From NCBI GenBank assembly GCA_032718865.1, contig JALUTQ010000033.1, positions 434,001 through 498,000 on the forward strand: a stretch of 64,000 nucleotides of DNA, read 5' to 3'. This document shows positions 10,208 through 20,974 of this stretch, piece after piece. Positions within the stretch are counted from its first letter, which is position 1. The number at the start of each line of letters is the position of its first letter. The notes under the pieces were generated by a model. It was not told where the DNA came from and ran no database searches. It was given only the letters and a program-made list of their open reading frames with translations. The stretch is from Tilletia caries (Eukaryota; Basidiomycota; Exobasidiomycetes; Tilletiales; Tilletiaceae). The translations under genes were made by a program, and so were the position numbers.

Positions 10208-10670
10208 GCGTGAAGCGTGATGCGTCCAAAGTTTTTGCCTTGCTATTGCTTCAGAAAGTTGCGTAAGGAAAATTTCGATGAAACTTGAAGGCAAAATATC
10301 TTTGTTTTAACCTTGCCGCAACCCTCAACGGCGAAATGCGAAAGGTCCCTATTGATTCTCACTTCCATCCTATTTTCAGATGCCTTTACATCATGATCCC
10401 CTCCGACATCGCCTCAGACGTACGGTACACAAGGTGAGTTGTTGCGGTCGCATGAGTGTGCGCATCTGCTACAAACATAAGATCCCGCCTCTGCGAGATT
10501 ACGAAGACGAAAACAGATTGAAGGAAAGCAGAAAACAAATAATGGTAGGTACGGGTGATGTGACCCGTTTTTTGTTTACCTCAAGGCGGAAGTGATGCGT
10601 AATAATGAAAATCGGTCTGGATAGGGGAGGGGGCATTCCGGCAGGATGGAAGGTTACCGTCCATTGACCT
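10208..10670. other. intergenic, 3' flank of the first Tag1-like gene
   Basis: Contains the right copy of the 9-bp target duplication (10208-10216). I see no gene here; it is probably 3' UTR and terminator of the gene on the minus strand. Confidence 0.4.
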
Positions 10671-13600
10671 TCACGCCGAAGCCGAAGTCGTAGGCTTGGA
10701 AGCCGGGGCCTTGGTTCTCTCTCCGTCGGCACTCGCTGTCGAGGTGGCGGTGCGCGAGGCTGATCGCGAGGACGCTGTGCTGGTTTTGGCCTCCGTGCTG
10801 GTGTCGCTGTCAGCACTGCTCGAGGGAGCATCAGTTGAGGTGGCGCTCGGCGACGAGGTCTCCGATGAGTCGCTTGCAGTCGAAGTCGACTCCGACGACG
10901 AGGTTGAGGTCGAGTCCGACGCGCTCGAGGTGGTCGTGGCTGCGCCCGCGCACTCTGGAACGAACGCTTGGCGTACGGCGATCGGGAGGTCGGTTGCTTT
11001 GCAAAGCGCGGAGTCCGCGCCCGAACTGATAAAGAATGTGAAAAGTTGATCCTGAGCTTGAATGGCGCGGAGCTCATCTTCTGTAAGGAAGCCCACGATG
11101 GCGTTGATCTGCTCGCTATCGCCCGAGAAAATGAAACCAGCGATAGCTGAAATTGGGTCTCCCTCGAGCACGGTACCCTTGTAGGTGATTACGGGTGTTG
11201 CCTCGACTCCATTCTCCTCATAGCGAAGTGAAGGGATGACATAACCGCCGTCCAAGCTGGGAGGGAGGAACACAGGTATGGTCAACTTCGCGCTCGCTTT
11301 GCTAACACCAGACTAGGCAACTCAAGAGACTTACGTTGCGGAGATCACGCTGAGTAGGTTGAGCTGACCGGTCAGCAGGTCCGTTGCTTGTGCGCCTCCT
11401 TCAATGCTTAGTGCTGGAACGAGGACGTTGACAGGTCCAATTGTTTCGGAGGTCACCTCTTCGCCCTCCACTCCTGTTGCGGAAGATGCAGGAAGGAACA
11501 AGTCGATGTCGGTGTCGAGCTTTGTCTCAACTGTGTCTACAGGGTTGTTGCTTGCGTCGTAACCTCGAACCTCAGAATTGATGTGGGTGAGCCTGATACC
11601 GACAGGAAGAACGTTCCTCGCCGAGATCTTGGCTGTACCCTGCGCGAAGCCTCCGGGACCACGGAACAGGTTGGCAACGTCGAGTCCGATCGTAACCTTG
11701 GTCACAATACGAGCACCGAGACCTTGAACTTCCGCCTTGAGCGAGACGCCGTTCAAAGCGTCCTCCAGCGACTCGTATGGTGTTGGTGGAGGGTTAGCTC
11801 CAGAAAATCCGCGCACAGTGATGGTCGCATTCTGTGGTTGTGTCCCACCGTTGAGAGGCTCGAGGTACTTCTCCAGCAGCTGTTGGGCCTCAGTCGAGGC
11901 AGGGTTTGCTGGCTGGTATCGGAACACACCGTTGACCTTGTTCTCGCCCGGCAGCAGGTTGAGCGAGTCAATGTTAGTTCGGCCCACTTCGGTGTCGCCG
12001 AAGAACGACGGTAGAGAAACATCCTTGGTCTTGACGGTCAGGTTGCTCGGGTTGTTGAGAGTGACTGTGAGGTCAAGTGCGATGTATTCGGAGTTCGAGC
12101 CAGAGATGTCGAGCTTGTCAACGGGAGATTCGCCGCCGAAGGAGTTGATGCCCTTGAGTGTGGTGTTCGTGTTGATAGGGATGCCCTTGATCGGGACATC
12201 ACCGATAACAGTGCGAGCGACGACATCAGTGGTGCCGGCAAGAACGAACGAGGCGTCTGCCTTGTCTGTGAGCTGGGCGAGGAAGGCGCGGAACGACCCC
12301 TGGTCGATGGCGACGATGTCCTTGTTCTCGAACGCCAAGTTGAGCTTGCCCGGGTCATTGGGCCCAGTCGAGGTACCAGCGCCGGCGGTATCGATGTTGC
12401 CAAGGTCCAGTTTGGCCGTGTCGGTGTTGCCGTATCGGATGACGATCGCAGTGCTGGCCTGGATAGGAGTGAGACTGAAGTTGAAGGGATTCGCAAAGGT
12501 GGCAACCGTGTTCTTCGAGCTCGCTGGCAGAGTGTACGAGTCGGACGGGTCGCCAGTGATGTCCACAGTAAGATCGCCAATGGCAATGTCGGTGATGACA
12601 TTGAATTGGCGTCCAGGCAAGGTGACGTTGAGGTTGAGCGTCTTGAATGCGGCAGTGAGCCACTTGACGGGTGAGCCAGGCTGGGCAGGAGAGATGACGT
12701 TGATACCCTTGATGGTAAGAGCCTGGCTTTTACCAGCCAAGAAGTTTGAGAACAGGTCACCGACGTTCTCCAGGTCCTGTCCACTCTGTTGCTGAATGAA
12801 ACCGTTGAGGTCGACTGTGTTGCTGGTCTTGGGTGCAAGGAACAAGTCGTTAGCGGTGACGGAACCGACCTGAGTGAAGCGACGTGGCAGTGGTAACGTG
12901 TCAGCAGCCGTTTGAGCACTACCGAAAATAAAGAGGCACAGTCAATGAGAGTCTACTCACGTCAGTGCCCTTGTAGATGATCTCAAAGTTGGCATCGCCG
13001 AGTTGGAGACCGAGACTGGCCGAGGACGGAATAATCGAGGTCGTCTGGATCTTGAGAGCGTTGTCAGTCTGTCCCGGAATGGTGAAGTCGCTGATCGCGA
13101 CGCCGGGCAGATCGTTGAAGGCAGCGAAGCTGACTTGCTTGGTGAGATTGACGTTGTCGAACTGAAGACCCAAAGCATGAACACGAAGCTTGTCCGTAGT
13201 GACGGTCCAGGTAAAGCCCTCGGTGTGCAGGATGCTGGTGGCAAAGTCGGCAAAACGGTCCTGGTCTGTGATCTGCAGGCGACCGGTGGCTCGGTAGTCG
13301 GGAACACCCTTGTTGGCCTCGGCGCAGATTGCGGGCAACTGAATCGTCGCGATCGCCGAGCCCTGCCAGATGACAGTCAGAGGCTCGAGGAACTCGATGA
13401 GAGCATCGAATGGTCCAGCGTCGGAGACGGAACCTGAGAGGCTGACGACAAAGCCATCGTCCGTTAGATCAGTGGCGTTGGCGAGGGAGAATGAGAGCTG
13501 AGTTCCGTCGACAATTTGCTGAACGATCGGAGGGGCGACGAGACCGATGAGACGCAGCGCAGTCTCGTCCGTCTCAGTAGGAGTGTTCTTCTGGGTGAAG

Positions 13601-16600
13601 GAGAGCGACGTTCGGTACTCGTCCAGGGACAGTTCAGTGTTGACAGTGACATCGGTCTGCAGGCCCTTGAGAAGCGATAGGATAGCCTTGTTAATGTCAA
13701 AGCCGTTTCCTGATCCGCACTGCTGGTTGCCGGTGTCCGGGCCAGAAGTGACCTTGCCATTGTAGGTCGTGGCGCCATTGAGCTGACCAAGAAGGCCAGG
13801 CAGGGGACCAAGATCAGTTCCGGAGTTCTGGCCAGCAAGAATGATGAACTTGACAAGATCGTTCAAGTTCCTCGTCAGCTCGAATGGCAGCTGCTCCGAG
13901 GTGACCTGCTGCTTGCCGGGAGCCGTGACGGGATTCTGCAAGTCGGCGTTGATTGTGCCGAGAAGGATGCCCTGGTATGTAGCTGTGGCCATGATCTTGA
14001 AGAGGTTGATCGTCGCAGTGAAGGGGTTGTCGAGAGTGAACGTCACGAGAGCCTGGGATGTCTGGGCAACGTCAGCAGGAATGATGAGTCGGGTGGCAAC
14101 GATCAACAGCTTGTTCAGCGCAGGGACAGCAGCGTCAAGGTTGATGCCAGAGAGCGCCTGCTTGAGCGAGTCGATGTCGGTGGCATCGCGCGAGCCGACG
14201 ACGGACACAGTCGAAGTTTGGTTGGCGACGTAGTTCTCAAGAACCTCGCGACCGGCGGTGACCGCAGAGTTGCCCTGAGGAGCGAAGCGAAGTTGCGTGG
14301 GGATCACATTCTCTCCAGGCCGGAGGACGAGGTCGTTGAGGATGACCTGGCCGATGACTTGACCCTTGTAGATGGTGTTGAAGCGGACATCACCAGTTCC
14401 CACCGTCAAGTTCGAAGGGTTGTAGAGAACGGTGGTGAGAGACAAAAGCAAGTAGTCGGGGAAGCCACGGGTGACGTCCAAGTTGGTCACCTGCGCAGGG
14501 CGAGCATTCAAGTTCTGAACACCAGCCAACGACGAAGCGACGTCAAAGTTGAGGTCGGTGATGGTGACAGGACCAGCAGCGGTGCTCGCAGTGGTGGAAG
14601 CCACACCATTCAGCCGGAAGTCGACTCGGTTCTGGCGAGTAGCGTCAGCAACGAATTGAGAGAATTGACTGTGAGCGTTGCCAGGGACCACGAGCGGAAT
14701 ACCGTCGTACGCAAGCGTCAGGACGCGAGCACTGACGTCCGTGGTGGTCTGCGTCTGAGGAATGTTGAGCACACCGACGTCCGTGTTCTCGTAATTGTCC
14801 ACGAAGCGACCGCCGACGCTGGTAATGTCGATAGGGAAGGCGAACGGCAAGAAGAAGCTGGCAGTAATCAGGGACGAAGCCGTCTCGGGGGCCCAAGTGG
14901 TGGGCTCAGTGAAGAACAGCGAGAACTGGTTGAGGGTGATACCGCTGATGACATCGAAGTTCTGCGCCGGCAGGTTGACAGGGATCGACAGCACCTTGAT
15001 AGCTTCATTGAGCCATGTGACACTTGCAGGACCAGCGTAGTCACCCTTGACAATGAGCGACGGTGACTTGCCGTGCACAACATCGTTGAAAAGGGTCGAG
15101 AGCGTCTGTTGACCTTCTGGCGTGGTCTGAGGAATAAGGCGACCGGCCAGGGAGAGAACCGAGGCGCCCCCGGGGCTGAGTGTGAAAGCCCCGGTAGCGG
15201 CCTGGGGACCAAGGAATACGTTTTCGCTCGTGAAGACATTCACACCGAATCGAGAGAGAGAGATGCCGACCTGCGAAGGGTTGCGAATGGTCGAGGAAAC
15301 ATCAAGGTGGATACCACCGGCAGGGTCGTTCGAAGGCAGGTCGAAGGCGTTGATCGCAACATCGCCAATGAGACCGTTGAAGCCGCGGAGGGTGACCTGC
15401 TTGGTCAAGGCAACCCCTTCGATGGTGATACCAAGGGCCTTGACGCTGACGTTCTGGGCAGAGATCTCCCAGACGAAGCTTTCATCGAGCAAGAGCCTCT
15501 TGGCGAAGTCGCCAATGGCTGCAGAGTCCACAACCCGGAAGGTAGCGTCTCGGTTGAGCGAGCCTCCAACGTCACCGGCAACCTCAATACTCGGCAGCCC
15601 GATGTTGCCGAGGGTTCGGCCTTCCCAAACAACAGTAAGGCCTGCAGGGAACGAGATCGAGGCATCGAAAGGACCTGTGTTGGTAATGGAGCCCGTCAGA
15701 GTCGTGCTGAATTCAGTCTCCTGAGGATCGTTGATGATGACAGTGTCAATCGAAAGGACGGCCTGGTCAACGAGCTTTTGAACGATGGGACCGGCAAGGA
15801 CGGGGAGCAGCTTATTGAGCGTGGCATCGGTGTTCAAGGGAACATCCTGCTGAGTGATGGTCAGGTTCGTCGGGTATTCACCAACGAGGACGGAGGCGTC
15901 AACTTGGACGTTGGCAGTCGCAACTGAGAACGCCTTCTGGACGTAGCTTGGCAGGTCGAAGCCGGTGAACAGGTTGGCACGCTTCTGCAGGTCGGCGTCT
16001 TCGGGCTCATCTCGCTCCTCCTCGAGCTCAGAAAGAATGCCGGGGTTGCCACGGACATCCATGAGCATGTGGGCAAGGTCGTTGTCCTCCTCACGGATGA
16101 ACGAGGGGCTGTTCTCCAACTCTTCGCTGTCATCGAACGAGCGGCTGGAGGCGCCAGAACCGGTGTTGGCATCCGTAGTCGCTGTCAGTTTGTAGCCAGC
16201 AAGGTCAACGATGGCATCGAGCGGTCGAATGTCCTGACCAGATTGCACAGCAAGGGCTCGGAGAAGTCCAAAGATGTCCGGAGGGTTCAGGTTGATCAAG
16301 ACCGGGATCGATGGCGAACCAGATACACTCTTGCCGCTTGCCTCAAAGTTCAGGCCAGTGTCGATGTCGGCAACGTGGATGCCGTGCGAGGACACGTTGG
16401 AGCGGATCTGAGTGATGGTGAGCTTGGAGGTGAAGGGGTTGTCCAATCCGACGAAAGCGTTGGCAATGTCATTGGTGATGCCGGTGGTGTCCAAAATGGA
16501 CAGGTTGGCATAGCTGATGAGCTTAGCCTGGAGACCGGGAAGGGTGGCGTTCAAGTGGATGTCCTTCAACGTCGGTGCAAGCGAGGCGACGTCGCTTGAT

Positions 16601-18662
16601 CCGTTGAAACCGGTGATGTTGAGCGTCGTGGGCAAGCCCGAGATGAAGCGGTTTAGGGTGTCCTTGCCAATAGCAGCGCGATTGGGATCGAACATCGACG
16701 AGGCAGTCAGATTGTTCTCGCCGATTTGCAAGTTCAAGTTAGGCAGAGTGACGTTGCCAAGAAGAACCTCACGCCACAGTTGGAAGGTGGTGTCACCAAC
16801 ACTGAGGTTCAAGTTGGAAGGGTTGATGATGTTTGTGCCTACCGAGAGCACGAGAGCGTCTGGGTAACCTGTGATCACATCAACATTCGTGATGGTGGTA
16901 GGGTACTTCGCCAGACCCTCGAGACCACGGAGACCGGCAGGAACCTTGTACTTGATGCCGTCGAGCAAGACCTGACCAAGAGGAGTGTTGGTCAGGGCGC
17001 TGGACGAACCCTCGAGGTCGAATCCGGTACCGTCTGAGTACGTGAATGCATCTTGGAAGATGACAAGCTGCTGCTCAGCCTCGACGGAGTCGTTTGCGAG
17101 AATAAGCTTGGACTTTGGCAGGGTCAAATCGATCGTGCCCGCGGTTTGACCAGCGCTGATGAGATCAAGATGGGTGCTCGAATTGGACTGAGCACCGGCG
17201 ATGGTGCCGATGGTGTTGTTGTTGAACGAAAGCGTAATGGTGTTCGAGGTGCTGACAATGTCCAGGGAGAAACCAAAAGGAAGAGCAATCCCAGCCTGCA
17301 GCGAGTTGGAGAACACTTCGGGGCTCCAAGGCTCCGACTTATTGTAAACCAGGCCCAGGTAGGTGATGTCGATCCCGTTGATCGGGTTGATTGGCTGGGG
17401 GGCCTGGATAGGAACCTTGATGTTAAGAGCCTTGATACCCTTGGACAGCCATGAAATGGTGTCGCCGTTGGCCGTGGTAGTCGACGTACCGCGAGCCTCA
17501 GCCGGGATGACCTCGTTGTTGAGGTACGCTGTGAACAGCTTGCCGAGCTGAGTCAGAGCCGTCTTATTGTCGGGGTAGGGAACAAGACGACCGTCAAGCT
17601 GGATCACGTTAACACCTGGGGTAATGTTCAGGTTCTGTGCGCGACCAGGGCCGAGGTAGAGGCCTTCGTAGAAGAGATCCAGGTTCAAGCTTCCGATCTC
17701 GACGCCGAACGGTGACGGATTGGTCAGGGCCGTCTTCACTCCCAGAGTGATACCGCCCTCTGGGTCGTCACCAGGCAACTGGAAGTCGAGAATCTTGATG
17801 TCTGTGAAGTTGGCCATTCCCTTCAAGACGACATGCTTGCTGAAGGCGAGGTTCTTGAATGCTGGCAAGAAGCCGAATGCCTTGATGTGCACGTTAGAAG
17901 AGTTCAACTTCCATGTGAATTCTTCTTGGCTGACCAAGTATTCAGCAAATTGACCGAACGCTTCCTCGTCGCGGACCTCGAAGGTTGTGGCCTGAAAGGG
18001 CGAAACGAGATGGAAGTCAGTCAGAAGCCCATACGTGGGAGTTAAGACGTCTCCGTATTCCAAGTGACAACATACCTGACGAAGACGAGCGTGACCAGCT
18101 GCGATACCGAGGTACGAGAGGTTCATTGATCCCAGATGCTTCTCCTCCATGTTGGGAGGAGGAGTCATCCAGTAAACCTCGACCGGCTCCCGGAAGTCGG
18201 CACGTGCGGGGAAGATACCAGACTTCTTGACCTGTGATCGTCAAAGCCAGGAGCACCGGGAGAAAAAAAAAAGCCAGCGTCAGACTCGAGGAAACGAACA
18301 GGGACATGAGATTGAGTACGCACCTGGCCATCGAGGGAAATCGGGAAAGAGGTGTTGGTGATACCGGTGATGTTTGCGCTGTAGACGTGGATTTGTGCGG
18401 TGCTGAGAGTGTGTACTCCGACCGCCCAGATGACGGGAATGAGGGCGATGATGAGAGAAATAATGATGATGGGAGGAGCGAGGACGACGCAACAGAATCC
18501 GAGCTTGCCACCGATGTGTTTCTTCTTGTAGAAGGTGTTGCGTGCGGCGAAGAAACCAATAGGGGTGCGACCGGGCTGGTAGCGTCCAGCAGTTGGTGGG
18601 CCCTGTTCAGGAGAGGCCGCTCCTTGGCGGAGGGCCGCGCGGGAGCCGTACGTGTCTGCCAT
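10671..18662 (-). CDS. giant Tag1/DUF3712-like vacuolar-type membrane protein, copy 1
   Basis: Model: complement of 18324-18662, 18076-18231, 12961-17991, 11335-12869 and 10671-11256; 2548 aa. All introns are GT-AG and 78-92 bp. Residues 1-55 are a cytosolic tail, followed by one transmembrane helix (APPIIIISLIIALIPVIWAV). The long lumenal part has three DUF3712 modules, starting near residues 166, 983 and 1733. Each module has an F..F...L...E.FxW block, a (T/S)KxVxLxGFN-like block and a LEA2-like sheet segment. A dibasic site (DLQKR) lies near residue 835 in an acidic linker. The C-terminus has a Cys pair and a Ser/Thr-rich tail. Yeast Tag1, the best known member, is a vacuolar membrane protein needed to end autophagy, but it is far shorter; function here is inferred from family only. 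Paralogue of the gene at 40088-48137. Confidence 0.8.
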
Positions 18663-19529
18663 GGCGATACCTGGCCGTGTGCTCTGAGCTTCACTTGAGC
18701 GATTATTGGAAGCGGGATCCGGCTGTAGATCGAGCAGGCAAGAAGAAGGGTTGGGCTAAGGCAGGGACGAGTCGAAGGGAGTGTGGATCTGGCCGCCTGG
18801 GTCGGATGGAGAAGCGCGATGCGATGATTCCGGACCGGGAGAGAAGGAGAGGGAGGGGCAGGATATCGGACGATGGTGGTTCTGAAGGAAAGGAAGGTCA
18901 GGTAGTTAGGGAAAGGGGAGGAGAAGGGAGAGGATAAGGGAGCGAGCTGGGTCGGTCAGTATGGTGGCGACAACGAAAGCCGGAACGAATGAATGGTGGG
19001 TGCAAAGAAAAGGTCCCTGATATGGAACGAGCACTTGGGTCAGGGCTCAGCAAAGGGAGTTATTAGCGAAGGCAAGTGCGGAACTGCGGATGAGGCGGTG
19101 ATCAGAAGCACCGGCATTACAATCTCTCCAGCATGGGCAAGACCATTGTCGCCTTGTCCAGTTGTCCTATTACAGTGATAAGGGAACCAGGGCGATTGTA
19201 TGTGTGGACTGCGGTGGTCGTGGACGAGTTGGAAGATTGAAGCCATCAGCTCGGGGACGGAAGATATTTTTAAGGCCGATTCATATGCAAACTTGTTGTA
19301 ACCAGTGTGCATAAATCGTTAGGCGTTCGGGAGTTATTTCGTTACATATTCATGAGCTAGGACTTATAGGACTTACGCATGCACAAAGAACTAATAAGGA
19401 CTGGGGCCCTGGGGCGCGTGGGGCACCCAGTCGCAGTCCCCGCGATCCCCACACGAAGCACATCGGTTACTGGCTAATGGTTCCATACTTCATATGTGTC
19501 ACCTTGCCCAGAAGAGAAAGGAAGCAGTA
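18663..19529. other. intergenic, upstream of Tag1-like copy 1
   Basis: 5' flank of the minus-strand gene. It is purine-rich near 18840-18940. No gene recognised; the TA dinucleotide at its end (19528-19529) is the left target site of the next element. Confidence 0.4.
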
Positions 19530-20007
19530 CGAGGTGGAGGACGAAAGTCTTCGAACGCACCTCAATTTTACTTAGTGTTTACACTCAAATCGCTCCTTCG
19601 GAGCTCTCAAAGGAAGTCCACAACCAATACAACAACTTGCGAGCGGAAAGCTGGAAATCATACAGCGTGTACTTGAGCAACTTTTGTTCTTAAGTTGTCG
19701 GACCGGTTTCTGTCTGGGAAAAAGACGACTCTCAATAGGGTTAGGAGCAAAATGAAATCACTTAATAATTTACTAATTGAATAAAATCTCGGATTTTCAC
19801 ACTTTGCTCACGTACCCATTCGCAGACAAAAAGCAGTCAGCTCTGAAGAGCAAAAAGGTGCCTATTCGTGTGTTCTATGCTTACCACCTTTCAGCTCACA
19901 AGTTGTTTGACTGGTTGTGGACTTCAATTGAGAGCCAAGTTTGAAGATTCTGAGTGTAAACACTAAGTATTTCAGAAATCATTCGAAGACTTTCGTCCTC
20001 CACCTCG
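19530..20007. mobile_element. MITE with 26-bp TIRs and TA target site
   Basis: 478 bp. Left end begins CGAGGTGGAGGACGAAAGTC and continues TTCGAA. The right end is its exact reverse complement over 26 bases, and both are flanked by TA (19528-19529, 20008-20009). A second inner inverted pair, ACTTAGTGTTTACACTCA, lies near 19570-19590 and 19950-19970. The TA duplication points to Tc1/mariner/pogo-type mobilisation. No coding capacity. Confidence 0.83.
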
Positions 20008-20053
20008 TAATATACGACATACCGCCCTATGTACTAGTACTGTCGTTCTACTA

Positions 20054-20569
20054 CAGTAGACTCCCTCCTAAACCATAGCCTTTGAAGCCATAACCCCTCC
20101 AAAAGCCATACAAGATTCTTCTCCCCGGTCGGTGCGTATGTAAAATGGAGTCTTAAGCCATACAGCCATACTCTCTCGAAGCCATAATTCGCGGAGCGGA
20201 AAGTCAGCATGGCTTCGAGGGAGTTTTGGCTTGCAACACGGTGTTGCGAGGGCGTCGACACGGTGTTGCGAACTTCTCAACACAGTGTCGCGAAAATTTG
20301 AGTGGTCTGTGCGCTGGTTTTTGAGAAAATTGTACATAGGCAAAACTCCCTGGGCCGATCACCTCTATGGCCGATCACGTAGCCCTTCCCCCCGAAGGTG
20401 ATCGACTCTTCGAGGTTCTACTCACTGTACGAGCATCCCTGGGCTCTTATTGCGCGTTGGCTGCTCCTTTTGTAGCCCCTATGGCGCCGTTCCCTCCGTA
20501 CCCATACTCCCTCAAAGCCATACTTTTTTTCTTTCTCCCGACCGCCATGGCTTAAGAGGGAGTCTACTG
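20054..20569. mobile_element. pogo/Fot1-like MITE, TIR CAGTAGACTCCCTC, TA target site
   Basis: 516 bp. Left end CAGTAGACTCCCTCCTAAAC; right end in reverse complement CAGTAGACTCCCTCTTAAGC; both flanked by TA (20052-20053, 20570-20571). The repeat continues as CCAT(A/G)GC and includes inner copies of a 'CTCCCTC(A/G)AAGCCATA' word (near 20180 and 20510). The TIR start resembles pogo/Fot1-family ends. It contains three copies of a palindromic CAACACnGTGT(T/C)GCGA word at 20234-20300. No transposase. Confidence 0.83.
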
Positions 20570-20571
20570 TA

Positions 20572-20974
20572 CTCACTTCGCGCTCGCGGCTCGGCGCCAT
20601 CAGCTATGCTAATGTAGATCAGGCAGGCCTCAAGCCTCAAGCCCTCATCAAGCATCCCGCAGTCTCGCCTAGGTAAGCGGTCGCAGCGTAAAGGCTGGCG
20701 ACTCGCGCCGTACGTTCGTACGTCAAATTCCATACCCTCTCAACTCGCTGACCTTGCCACCTCGAGCCTCGAGCTCACGGGCTCACATGCCCTGGACTCA
20801 AATGTATGAAATCCACGTTTTTCGTGCCATCCCTGTGCTGCTGAATGTTGTACACGCATCCCATCCAGCCCGCAACGTCAACCTTGAGGCTTGAGGCCGT
20901 AGGCGTGAGGTGTATAACATGTAAATTGTGGGTGGGTGGGTATTTGGGTTTCTTCCTGCGCAAGGATCCTTCCT
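20572..20974. other. intergenic, 3' flank of the LONRF-like gene
   Basis: Contains short CCTCAAGCCTCAAGC-type repeats (20625-20645 and inverted near 20880). No gene recognised. Confidence 0.4.

Noticed and set aside
14218..15927. Plus-strand ORFs of over 280 codons inside the first giant gene
   Set aside because: Shadows of the minus-strand exon; no family motif, and the same effect occurs in the paralogue.
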